NCBI GenBank assembly: GCA_030646295.1
Contig: JAUSND010000016.1
Span: forward strand, 496,001-560,000
DNA from: Moraxellaceae bacterium
Lineage (GTDB): Bacteria > Pseudomonadota > Gammaproteobacteria > Pseudomonadales > Moraxellaceae
Direction: 5' to 3'
DNA: 64,000 nucleotides
The position numbers were made by a program, and so were the translations under genes. Positions within the stretch are counted from its first letter, which is position 1. The number at the start of each line of letters is the position of its first letter. Positions 8,727 to 17,151 of this stretch are shown here, piece after piece. The notes beneath the pieces were generated by a model, which made no database searches, was not told where the DNA came from, and saw nothing but the letters and a program-made list of their open reading frames with translations.

Positions 8727-9610
8727 ATCAGGAGACCCGGCCAGATGGAGGCAACTGACACGCCCCCCCAGACAAACACTGTCAGCAATAGCTGCCAATC
8801 ACCCAGCAAGGCATCAGTGGGAGACTCCCCCCCTCCCTGCGACTCAACAATAAACCAGTAACGGTAAAGCCCATAAAGGACAAGGGGAATAGTCATCACC
8901 ATCTCGGGACGTGCAGTCATGACAAACAGGCTGTAAAAAAGTAATGCCCCTGTCGCCGACATCTCGGCATAGCGATCAATCAGTGCCGGCGTATAATGTT
9001 GCAATACCTCCCGGCTTTCACTGCCATTGCTGGCAAGCTCCTGCCGACGTTTAACCGCAGCAAGATAAAGGGCAAGACACAGAGTTGTCACAAACATCCA
9101 TGACGACACAGGCACCGACAAGGCCATGGCACCGGCATAAACCCGCAATACAAAACCAATCGCAATCGTGAAAATATCAATGACTGGCTGATGCTTGAGC
9201 ACAAAGGTATACGCCAGATTGAGCAGCAGATAACCACACACAACATACATCACCGCCGGCATGACAAACCAGGCGGCCAATAGCACCCCATAAAGAAACA
9301 GCAGGAAAGCCTGCGCCAACGGCACGGGAACAAGTCCTGAGGCCAGCGGGCGGCTTTTGGACTTGGTGGGGTGGCGGCGATCCCTGTCAATATCGTGAAG
9401 ATCATTAAGAACGTAGGTCGCTGAGGACGCCACGCAGAAAATCAGCGCTGCCAGCGCCACACTCTGAATGGATTGCAGCTTGAGAAACTCACCCGCAAAC
9501 ACCAGAGGGGCAAAAACGAAAGAGTTTTTCACCCACTGCTTCGGGCGTGCCAACGCCACCAACCCCTTGATGCGCGCTGGAAACGACTGCGGCGCTACGG
9601 TAGGATGCAT
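8723..9610 (-). CDS. UbiA-family decaprenyl-phosphate phosphoribosyltransferase-like protein
   Basis: Membrane prenyltransferase-fold protein of 295 residues. The aspartate motif is N69-D70-xx-D73-xxx-D77 (NDLHDIDRD) followed by HPTKSKSRPLASG. That HPxKxxRP signature marks the subgroup typified by mycobacterial Rv3806c, which transfers 5-phosphoribose from PRPP to polyprenyl phosphate, rather than ubiquinone or heme UbiA enzymes. Multiple transmembrane helices follow. GAGG lies 9 bases before the ATG. It is coupled to the divergent PAP2 gene downstream and lies 37 bp from the divergent gtrA-dprE1-dprE2 run, completing a pathway to polyprenyl-phosphoryl-arabinose. The exact lipid carrier is unknown. 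Confidence 0.9.
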   Translation of the reverse strand: MHPTVAPQSFPARIKGLVALARPKQWVKNSFVFAPLVFAGEFLKLQSIQSVALAALIFCVASSATYVLNDLHDIDRDRRHPTKSKSRPLASGLVPVPLAQAFLLFLYGVLLAAWFVMPAVMYVVCGYLLLNLAYTFVLKHQPVIDIFTIAIGFVLRVYAGAMALSVPVSSWMFVTTLCLALYLAAVKRRQELASNGSESREVLQHYTPALIDRYAEMSATGALLFYSLFVMTARPEMVMTIPLVLYGLYRYWFIVESQGGGESPTDALLGDWQLLLTVFVWGGVSVASIWPGLLI

Positions 9611-9647
9611 ATTATTTGGCCTCGATAACCGGTAACTGAGAAGAGTA

Positions 9648-10055
9648 ATGAAACTGGCAGTTATCTATGCACTTCTTGCATTGATCGCAACAGCAACCAA
9701 TATAGGCGCGCAGGACCTTTTCCTGCGCGCCTACAGCGGTGCCAATGATATCCCTCTATCAATCATGGCCGGCACCGGCGTGGGTCTAATTGTCAAATAT
9801 ATTCTGGATAAACGCTATATCTTCAGATTCAAGGCACAAAATGCCGCGCATGATAGCAAGGTTTTCATACTGTATGCCCTGATGGGGGTAGTCACTACCG
9901 CCATATTCTGGGGCGTCGAGTTTTCCTTTCATGCCATCTATGGCACCAGCCAGATGCGCTACCTTGGTGGCGTGATTGGGCTGGCCATCGGCTATCTGGC
10001 CAAATATGAACTGGACAAGCGCTTCGTCTTCCGGACGGAGGCCCGTCCGGCATGA
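9648..10055 (+). CDS. GtrA-like small membrane protein
   Basis: 135 residues with four predicted membrane helices and the short basic segments LDKRYIFRF and LDKRFVFR that repeat in the two halves, typical of the GtrA family. GtrA proteins are thought to move or scaffold polyprenyl-linked sugars across the inner membrane; in mycobacteria Rv3789 of this family lies beside dprE1 and dprE2. Its stop overlaps the start of dprE1 by 4 bases. The upstream divergent start is only 37 bp away, so promoters of one or both directions must overlap the neighbouring coding sequence. Confidence 0.9.
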   Translation: MKLAVIYALLALIATATNIGAQDLFLRAYSGANDIPLSIMAGTGVGLIVKYILDKRYIFRFKAQNAAHDSKVFILYALMGVVTTAIFWGVEFSFHAIYGTSQMRYLGGVIGLAIGYLAKYELDKRFVFRTEARPA

Positions 10056-11356
10056 TGACTTCCGGCTGGGGACGCTACCCGCGCCATAGTGCCAGTATCC
10101 TGCAACCACGAACCGTGCCCGAAGTATCGAGGCTCATTCTCGGCGAAAAAGGACCATGGATTGGTCGTGGCATGGGCCGAAGCTATGGGGATAGTGCCCT
10201 TGCTGACCAGGTCATCAGCTCCCTCCAGCTTAATCACCTGCGCAGCTTCAATGACAAAACCGGAATACTGAGCTGTGCCGCCGGCACCACCCTGAGTGAG
10301 ATTCTGGATGTTTTTGTTCCACGCGGCTGGTTTCTCCCTATCACTCCCGGCACAAAATTCGTCAGTGTCGGTGGCGCCATTGCCAGCGATGTCCACGGGA
10401 AGAATCACCATATCCATGGATGCTTCAGCGAATGCATTGACAGCATTGAACTGTTATTGGGAGACGGGACCTTACTGAGCTGTTCACGCGATGAGCACCC
10501 CGAGCTATTTCACGCAACGTGTGGAGGCATGGGCCTGACAGGCATTATCTGCTCTGCCACATTACGCCTGCTACCCATTGAAAGTGCGTATATCGAGCAA
10601 TCCACCTACAAGGCCGCCAATCTGGAAGCGGCCTTCCAGTTGTTTGAGCAGCATGGCAACAGCACATATTCCGTTGCCTGGATTGACTGCCTTGCCAGTG
10701 GTAAAGCACTGGGACGGTCGCTGCTAATGGTTGGTGAACACGCCAGGGATGGCAGGCTTGAGCTGCCAGAGACCAAAACACTTAGTGTGCCGGTTGACAT
10801 GCCCCCTGCCCTGCTCAACCGTTTTTCCATACAAGCATTCAATACGCTGTACTACCAACGCATTCTGCGACAAGAGTCCAGACAGCACGTTTCCTATGAA
10901 AGCTTTTTCTATCCTCTGGATGGCATACAGCAATGGAACCGGCTGTATGGAAAACCGGGGTTTATCCAATATCAGTTTGTTATTCCAAAAGCTGCCGGCC
11001 TGAAAGGAATGAGTCAGATACTGGAACGCATTTCAGCATCGCATAAAGGATCCTTCCTGGCCGTACTGAAGTCCTTTGGAGCCGCCAACAACAACTACTT
11101 GTCCTTTCCAATGGAAGGATACACGCTGGCGCTGGACTTCAAACTTGAGCCAGGCCTGCTTGAATTACTTGATGAGCTGGACAGCATGGTGCTTGACCAT
11201 GGTGGTCGTTTTTATCTGGCCAAGGATGCGCGCATGAGTGAAGCCACATTCAAACAGAGCCAGCCTAACTGGCAAAAATTCCAAGAAATTCGCGCCCACT
11301 ATGGCGCCATCGGCAAATTCGCCTCCCTGCAATCGCGACGGCTCGGCCTGGACTAA
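10052..11356 (+). CDS. dprE1: DprE1-like polyprenyl-phosphoryl-ribose 2'-oxidase (FAD)
   Basis: 434 residues, FAD-linked oxidase of the VAO type. Together with DprE2 it epimerises polyprenyl-phosphoryl-beta-D-ribose to the D-arabinose form; DprE1 makes the 2'-keto intermediate. Motifs match mycobacterial DprE1: GRSYGD at 42-47, HGKNHH at 115-120, PGFIQYQFVIP near 310 and AKDAR with the catalytic lysine at K391 (K418 in M. tuberculosis). The residue aligned with M. tuberculosis Cys387, the covalent target of benzothiazinones, is Ala360 here. ATGATG start; the first ATG overlaps the gtrA stop. The reductase partner begins 4 bp downstream. Confidence 0.93.
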   Translation: MMTSGWGRYPRHSASILQPRTVPEVSRLILGEKGPWIGRGMGRSYGDSALADQVISSLQLNHLRSFNDKTGILSCAAGTTLSEILDVFVPRGWFLPITPGTKFVSVGGAIASDVHGKNHHIHGCFSECIDSIELLLGDGTLLSCSRDEHPELFHATCGGMGLTGIICSATLRLLPIESAYIEQSTYKAANLEAAFQLFEQHGNSTYSVAWIDCLASGKALGRSLLMVGEHARDGRLELPETKTLSVPVDMPPALLNRFSIQAFNTLYYQRILRQESRQHVSYESFFYPLDGIQQWNRLYGKPGFIQYQFVIPKAAGLKGMSQILERISASHKGSFLAVLKSFGAANNNYLSFPMEGYTLALDFKLEPGLLELLDELDSMVLDHGGRFYLAKDARMSEATFKQSQPNWQKFQEIRAHYGAIGKFASLQSRRLGLD

Positions 11357-11360
11357 TCCC

Positions 11361-12098
11361 ATGCAAAAAATCCTGATCATCGGCGCAACCTCGGCGATTG
11401 CCGAAGCCTGCGCCAAACGTTTCGCTACTCAAGGCCACAACCTGTATTTACTCGCACGCAATAGCTCGCGGCTGGAGAGCCTGGCGCAGGATCTACGTGT
11501 ACGCGGTGCTGCATCCGTGCACTACGCCAGCTTCGAGGCGAACGCTCTCGACACTCATCTGGCACTACTAACACAAGTCAAAACCGATCTGCATGGCCTG
11601 GATCGGGTTCTGATTGCCCACGGCACCCTTAGCGACCAACAGGCCTGCGAGCAAAGCGTCGAGATCACCTTGCAGGAATTGCAGACCAATGCCCTCAGCG
11701 TTATTGCCCTGCTGACGTTACTGGCCAATCACTTCGAACAGCAACGACACGGCAGCATTGCCGTGATCAGCTCGGTCGCCGGCGACCGTGGCCGGCAATC
11801 CAACTATATCTACGGCACAGCCAAGGGCGCCTTGAGCATCTTCCTGCAAGGACTGAGAAACCGCCTCTATAAAAGCGGCGTGCAGGTGCTAACCATCAAA
11901 CCGGGCTTCGTCGACACCCCGATGACCGCATCCTTTCCCAAAGGCCCGCTCTGGGCCTCGCCGGAAAAGGTTGCTCTGGATATTGAAAAGGCTATTGAGA
12001 AGAAGAAGGACGTGCTTTATACGCCCTGGTTTTGGATTCTGATCATGCTGATCATAAAGTGCATACCGGAAAAGCTCTTCAAAAGGCTTTCGCTTTGA
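11361..12098 (+). CDS. dprE2: DprE2-like short-chain reductase
   Basis: 245 residues, classical short-chain dehydrogenase. Nucleotide-binding GATSAIAEA begins at residue 8; the catalytic set is S138, Y151 and K155 (YGTAK). Reduces the 2'-keto sugar made by DprE1 to polyprenyl-phosphoryl-D-arabinose using a nicotinamide cofactor. The SSVAGDRGRQSNYIYG segment resembles DprE2 closely, and the C-terminal 30 residues are hydrophobic and basic, suggesting contact with the membrane. The ATG at 11361 follows the dprE1 stop by 4 bp; longer upstream starts would lie inside dprE1. Confidence 0.91.
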   Translation: MQKILIIGATSAIAEACAKRFATQGHNLYLLARNSSRLESLAQDLRVRGAASVHYASFEANALDTHLALLTQVKTDLHGLDRVLIAHGTLSDQQACEQSVEITLQELQTNALSVIALLTLLANHFEQQRHGSIAVISSVAGDRGRQSNYIYGTAKGALSIFLQGLRNRLYKSGVQVLTIKPGFVDTPMTASFPKGPLWASPEKVALDIEKAIEKKKDVLYTPWFWILIMLIIKCIPEKLFKRLSL

Positions 12099-12143
12099 AT
12101 CCCGAAGCTTTCCAAGTGCTGTCAATCAAGAGGGATAGCTAGC

Positions 12144-13859
12144 ATGTCTTGGTGCTTTCTTGAGACAAATGGGGATGGCAACCGCGAATCTGCAATTGGC
12201 AAACATCGCTGGCTTGGCTGGCTCCTCGCCCTCCTGATAGCAGCTGTAATAGCTGGACAATCTACAAACAACACCGCTAGCGACCCCCGTGGCACCCTAC
12301 TGGTTAGTGAGGCCATAGCGCAGCATGGCAGCATTAAGCTTGATGTCTATGGCAAGACACTCCTCGATAGCTACGGCTATGTTATTCACCGCAAAGGTGA
12401 GCACTTCTATAACTATTTCCCCTTGGGCACCGCTCTAGTCAGCACGCCATTCGTGCTCATCGCTAATGCCATTGGCTTCGAAATGACCAAGGACGAGCCT
12501 CTCATCCAAATGGTGCTAGCTACGCTGGCTGCACTGCTTATCACCTTCATACTCTACAAAACTGCCAGGCTCTATCTGCGCCAGACTGAGAGTTTTCTAT
12601 TGGTAGGGCTTTGCTGGTTCGGCAGCTCACTGGCGAGCACGGTGGGAACCGCGCTATGGTCACATGACTTCGCTTTCCTCTTTTCCAGCACCGCCATCTT
12701 CCTAGTGCTCCGCCACCATCAGCCCAAGGGATTACTGGTCCCGGCACTGATTGGGCTGAGCTTGTTTCTAGCCTACCTCTGCCGACCGACCTTGGCGCTG
12801 CTATCGCCCTTCCTGCTGCTGTATTACGTTCTCCAGAGCAAGAAATCTGCACTGCTTGCCGCCGCCACTCTGGGCCTGTTGCTACTTGGCTTTATGGCCT
12901 GGAGTCTGCACGAGTTTGCCCAAATCCTGCCCGACTACTACTTACCGAAGCGCCTGGAAGGTGGCGACTTTCCAGTAGCCCTGTATGGCAATCTGCTCAG
13001 CCCTGCTCGCGGATTATTGATCTTTTCGCCTTTTCTGTTGATATCCATACTTCTGACCATAGGGCTGACACTACGAAACAAAACCCTGGCGAAGCTAAGT
13101 CTGATCAGCCTCGCTTGGCCACTTGCACACCTGCTATCGGTTAGTCAGTTTCCTCACTGGTGGGCGGGCTGGTCATTCGGTGCCCGCTTGCTGGTCGATG
13201 CTTTACCTGGCCTCTTCGTGGGACTTTTCATCTGTATGGCGGAGCTACGCCAGAGGCGAAACCATGTATATGCCGCAGTGATAATCAGTGGCCTGTTTGC
13301 AATCTATATCAACACTTACCAGGCCCTCTTTAACCCCTATGGCATGAAATGGAACGTCGAGCCAAACGTTGATCACTACCCCGAATACCTGTTTGACTGG
13401 CAATACCCTCAATTCCTCCACACCAAGAGTCGCCACGAAGAACGGCTAGCCGAGTTTCTCAGCCAAACACTTCCTCCACTCAAGGGCGCCATCAACATCT
13501 CCTATGACTCAACCCAGGCATCATTTCATGGATTTTATGGTCTTGAGGCCGGTTTTCGCTGGACCGAAGGACAAGAAGCACATCTCAGTTTTGTTCTTGA
13601 AAAAAAGGAGTTAGCCGGAGAGGTTCAGCTGATTGCAGGTTTTTTAGGTAATCAACAGATGACTATTTCGCTTAATGGAACCAAAGTATACAAAGGCACT
13701 TTCACTGGAGGTGAAAAAGAAATACGTTTTAACATTTCCCCAGAAGTTTTAAAAAATGGCCTTAATACGTTTACATTTTACCTGCCTGACGCACAGAAAC
13801 CTCCAGGCAATGATCCGCGCATATTAGCGATGGCTTTTCGAAAACTGTCGATACAATAA
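12144..13859 (+). CDS. Polytopic membrane glycosyltransferase candidate with C-terminal beta-sandwich-like domain
   Basis: 571 residues. Roughly the first 400 hold about ten to twelve hydrophobic segments separated by short loops; the first extracytoplasmic loop contains SDPRGTLLVSEAI and a HYNYFPLG-like stretch, in line with GT-C glycosyltransferases. Residues about 440-571 are soluble, rich in beta-strand-like patterns (ISLNGTKVYKG, NGLNTFTFYLPDA) and resemble a carbohydrate-binding or jelly-roll domain. Position as the last gene after gtrA-dprE1-dprE2 makes it the prime candidate for using polyprenyl-phosphoryl-arabinose. Membrane arabinosyltransferases with C-terminal carbohydrate-binding domains (Emb) and pilin arabinosyltransferase TfpW are precedents, but I see no decisive sequence match. 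The 3' third is AT-rich. Confidence 0.72.
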   Translation: MSWCFLETNGDGNRESAIGKHRWLGWLLALLIAAVIAGQSTNNTASDPRGTLLVSEAIAQHGSIKLDVYGKTLLDSYGYVIHRKGEHFYNYFPLGTALVSTPFVLIANAIGFEMTKDEPLIQMVLATLAALLITFILYKTARLYLRQTESFLLVGLCWFGSSLASTVGTALWSHDFAFLFSSTAIFLVLRHHQPKGLLVPALIGLSLFLAYLCRPTLALLSPFLLLYYVLQSKKSALLAAATLGLLLLGFMAWSLHEFAQILPDYYLPKRLEGGDFPVALYGNLLSPARGLLIFSPFLLISILLTIGLTLRNKTLAKLSLISLAWPLAHLLSVSQFPHWWAGWSFGARLLVDALPGLFVGLFICMAELRQRRNHVYAAVIISGLFAIYINTYQALFNPYGMKWNVEPNVDHYPEYLFDWQYPQFLHTKSRHEERLAEFLSQTLPPLKGAINISYDSTQASFHGFYGLEAGFRWTEGQEAHLSFVLEKKELAGEVQLIAGFLGNQQMTISLNGTKVYKGTFTGGEKEIRFNISPEVLKNGLNTFTFYLPDAQKPPGNDPRILAMAFRKLSIQ

Positions 13860-13932
13860 ACATTCCTGCACTATGCCTGAAGAGTTTAGCAAAAAGACAA
13901 GTCTGCGCTTGTGAGGGAGCAGTAACATCGAT

Positions 13933-15492
13933 TCAGCGCAAGCAGCCTCCTCGAATCCTGTACAACGTTAGCTTTCCACCAAATTCCCCAGCTGCTGTGG
14001 AAGCAGGAATCACATACTCTTGAGACATACAAGCAAGCAACTTTCCATCACCATAGCCATGGGACTCCGAAAAGAAGCCCGAAAGCATAATCGGGAAATC
14101 CATGATGTAATCAATCCTCCGTAGCGCAACATAATCAGATAGCCGGCCGGTTTTTGCATACTCCAGCACATCGTCATTCACCAAGCCGTCCAGATTGACT
14201 ATCGGTTGTTGTGAAAAGTAACTGATGATCCCGGCATTCCATGCCCCGACCTGCCCATCAACAGGATGCTCTTTAAGATAAATCCCGCCCCTCAGCATCG
14301 AGCTCTGCCATTGCCATGGCGCCTTCATACTTAAACTCAGGGAATACGCCGCAACACCAAATACCATACACGCCACAGGCACCGGCCAGCGCCGTCCTGC
14401 AACAGAAAGGGATATCCCAGTCAGTATTGAAAAAGGCACCAGAAAAGCACCCGCATACCAGACCTGCAGGGCTCCGTTATGTCGATAAAAGAGCAAATAG
14501 CCGACAATAACAACGCCTGCAGAGACATAAACACCAAGAATATCTTTTCTGTTGTGATGTATCAGCGACACATACAGCGCCACACCAAGACAGGCCAGCA
14601 ATAAGAGAGTGCCGAATTGGGCTTGCCACTCCCACTGCCCTGCTTTTAGAAATGGCAATACAAGAGCCAACAGGATTTCATACCCGGGCTTGAAGGACAT
14701 TCCGTCGACCTGCGCCCAGTGGTTTTTCATTTGTGCACTGGCTGGCGCCAGCTCACCTGAGAGCCAGTAGGTATGAGCCACAACAATTATCAATCCAATA
14801 ATTGCCCCAAGCAAAGCTGACAAGGCAAGGCGCGCCTTACCAGAATCACGAACAACAAAAGCCGCCACACAAAACATCACAAGAGGAAGCAAACCAAAGT
14901 CACTTCTAGACAGCATCCCCATGATGCCTATAGAGGCACCAAGCAGCATTAGCCGCCCTCCAACAAGTGGCCCGGAGCAGAAAACAATAAAAAACAATGC
15001 TGCAGCAAAGAACATGGCAAATGGCGTTTCCATCATCAGTGCTGGCTGAATAATGGATGCGCTGCCAAAAAAAACAAAAAACACCCCATATATAGCCGCA
15101 CCGCCAGCCAGCCTTGTCACGATCACCGTAACAAAATAGGCCGCAGCTGAAAAAGCAATACTTCCGGCTACACCTGCCACAATGAACATCGACTGCCAAT
15201 CAATATGCGGGAAAACAAAATACACTCCCGCCAGAAGATACGCCCAGAGAAGATGAAATCCACTTGCTGGCGCATACCCATCAAACGTCCAGCGCTGCTC
15301 CAGAGCAAAATTTTTCGCAAGAATCAGGTAATAAAAGGCATCATCCGGGACAAACTTGATGAGTTCAATATCCGGAAGAATAACCAACCAGACCAGCCTT
15401 ATCATACAAATGATAAAGACCAACACACCAACAAGAATGGCGCTCGCACACTGAGACCTTGCTTCGCCCCACATTGCCAACTTTTCCAGCAT
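13933..15492 (-). CDS. GT-C type membrane glycosyltransferase
   Basis: 519 residues with about eleven to thirteen hydrophobic segments. The first loop carries the acidic pair D50-D51 (PDDAFYYLI), followed by GFHLLW, the layout of GT-C enzymes that use polyprenyl-phosphate sugars; ALMMETPFAMF further on corresponds in position to the SGLE motif of the neighbouring AftB-like protein, so the two probably share a fold family. It is the last gene of the leftward polysaccharide operon, 105 bp after the AftB-like gene, and converges on the membrane protein of the arabinose block. Base composition is AT-rich. The acceptor is unknown. Confidence 0.75.
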   Translation of the reverse strand: MLEKLAMWGEARSQCASAILVGVLVFIICMIRLVWLVILPDIELIKFVPDDAFYYLILAKNFALEQRWTFDGYAPASGFHLLWAYLLAGVYFVFPHIDWQSMFIVAGVAGSIAFSAAAYFVTVIVTRLAGGAAIYGVFFVFFGSASIIQPALMMETPFAMFFAAALFFIVFCSGPLVGGRLMLLGASIGIMGMLSRSDFGLLPLVMFCVAAFVVRDSGKARLALSALLGAIIGLIIVVAHTYWLSGELAPASAQMKNHWAQVDGMSFKPGYEILLALVLPFLKAGQWEWQAQFGTLLLLACLGVALYVSLIHHNRKDILGVYVSAGVVIVGYLLFYRHNGALQVWYAGAFLVPFSILTGISLSVAGRRWPVPVACMVFGVAAYSLSLSMKAPWQWQSSMLRGGIYLKEHPVDGQVGAWNAGIISYFSQQPIVNLDGLVNDDVLEYAKTGRLSDYVALRRIDYIMDFPIMLSGFFSESHGYGDGKLLACMSQEYVIPASTAAGEFGGKLTLYRIRGGCLR

Positions 15493-15597
15493 GGCTTACA
15501 ACTCACAATTAATGTAACCGCGCCCTATAGACATCACGCCTGCAACGCCTGATTTTAATAATTACGCAAGTTCATAAAACCAGAATAATAAAAAATA

Positions 15598-17151
15598 TTA
15601 ATTAACTAATTTAGCGGGCTTTCGTCTATACAAAGCCAGTTTTTCATCCCAGAAATAGTTATTTGCCAACTCTTCTTGCCCCCATATATCCACAATTGCC
15701 GGCAAGGTGTAGGCATTAATCGCCCCCTTTTTCTGTATCAATATCAGATCCGGGTTCTGAGCAAGAATATACTTGGCATCGGTTCTTTGGTGCCCGGGAA
15801 TAATTAATGGCGCCGCTACTACCTTCTTGCTTCTGGCAACGGTCTTGTCAGTGAGCCCCACGAGATCAAGGATTCTGATATTCATCATGTAATACCCTGG
15901 CTTGCCAATACCAACGGCAGCCATGCTACTGACCGCTGGCCGAATAGCCTGAATATCTTTACATAAGGACTTCAGTACATCATCGGAGATTAAGAAGCCA
16001 TGATTACGAGCACTTAATCGCTTGGAAGATACAGGAAAACCCTCTGTCTGAATCCCAGCAAAATCTGTTCCTTTTAACCAAGGGGCATATAGAGCGATCC
16101 AGCCTGAAAAGACGATAAGCCCAACAAAAACAAGGCCAGCACCCTTGCCCCAGGAAAAAGCCAGACAAGAACCAACCAACGCACTAGCGATCAGCAATGG
16201 AAGAACCGGCAGCATAAATCTGCCCAAACGGAAAACATCGCCACCTACATATACGGCATAAAACATGGTTAGCAGAAAATAAGCCAAAAACACCTTAGGA
16301 ATACGCAGTTTATATGCTGCAACACATGCTGGAACAACAAGCAATCCCGGACCATCGATAAAAAACTTGTATAAATAATCCAGCCCCCTACTCAACGGAA
16401 TTCCACCAACTTTTGCATGAAAGGTATTAGGTACTATGTCGTTGTAGTAAAAAACACGAAATAACGTATGCGCAATCAAATAGCTGACATAGACAAGACA
16501 TGGTCCTGAAATATTGAATACTACTTTCAATGAAAGTGGACGAACTGCCCAAACCGTCTGAAGCCAGTGCATACCCAGTAATAGTCCACCCAGAAGAACC
16601 CCTTCCGGCCGAGTGAGCGTGGCCAGAATACAAACAAATGATACCGCCATCATTTTTTCTTTGACTGAGTAGTAAAGCGCCAGGGTCGCCAAGCCAGCAA
16701 ATAGCGGCGCCTCCAGGCCTGATGCCGTCCAGCAGGCGAAAGAGTTGGTAGTCAAAAGTATTAAAGGAGCGGTTGCTGCTATATAACCAAGCCCTTTGGG
16801 AAGCAGCACTTGTGCCAACATGAAGCTCATGAGCAGAAGGAATACACCAGAGAGCACCATAAGAATATGGCCAGCTGCAGGCGCATCAAGACCCAACTCA
16901 ATACCGAGCGCAACCATAAGCGTCCAAGACAGATTGGTATAGCCCTCTACATGCTCTCCCACATTGAAAACGAGACCGTTTCCATCCGCCAGATTCTGTG
17001 CGTAACGATAGCTTATATAGGCATCGTCCATTTGCTCTGCTGGTTTCCATATCTCCAGAACAAAAAGGGCTATCGCCAGAGCAATCAAGACTACAGTCAG
17101 TAGTCTTTTAACCGACGCAGAACTACTGGAGAAATACTGTGTACTCCACAT
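15598..17151 (-). CDS. AftB-like GT-C membrane glycosyltransferase (candidate arabinofuranosyltransferase)
   Basis: 517 residues, polytopic. The N-terminal loop contains D42-D43 in MDDAYISYRY, then NGLVFN, GEHVEGYTN and W77. Mycobacterial AftB (Rv3805c, GT89) shows the same order: DD, R, NLL-GNG-VFN, GERVE-T, W. Two further landmarks also correspond: TASGLEAPLF (ATSGLES in AftB) and LTRPEGVLLGG (VRPELALIGG). AftB transfers D-arabinofuranose from decaprenyl-phosphoryl-arabinose outside the membrane. Together with the donor genes at 8.3-12.1 kb this makes an arabinofuranosyltransferase the best reading, though comparison was from memory and other DDAY-type GT-C proteins exist. The TTA-rich end and AT-rich composition hint at transfer. 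Confidence 0.78.
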   Translation of the reverse strand: MWSTQYFSSSSASVKRLLTVVLIALAIALFVLEIWKPAEQMDDAYISYRYAQNLADGNGLVFNVGEHVEGYTNLSWTLMVALGIELGLDAPAAGHILMVLSGVFLLLMSFMLAQVLLPKGLGYIAATAPLILLTTNSFACWTASGLEAPLFAGLATLALYYSVKEKMMAVSFVCILATLTRPEGVLLGGLLLGMHWLQTVWAVRPLSLKVVFNISGPCLVYVSYLIAHTLFRVFYYNDIVPNTFHAKVGGIPLSRGLDYLYKFFIDGPGLLVVPACVAAYKLRIPKVFLAYFLLTMFYAVYVGGDVFRLGRFMLPVLPLLIASALVGSCLAFSWGKGAGLVFVGLIVFSGWIALYAPWLKGTDFAGIQTEGFPVSSKRLSARNHGFLISDDVLKSLCKDIQAIRPAVSSMAAVGIGKPGYYMMNIRILDLVGLTDKTVARSKKVVAAPLIIPGHQRTDAKYILAQNPDLILIQKKGAINAYTLPAIVDIWGQEELANNYFWDEKLALYRRKPAKLVN

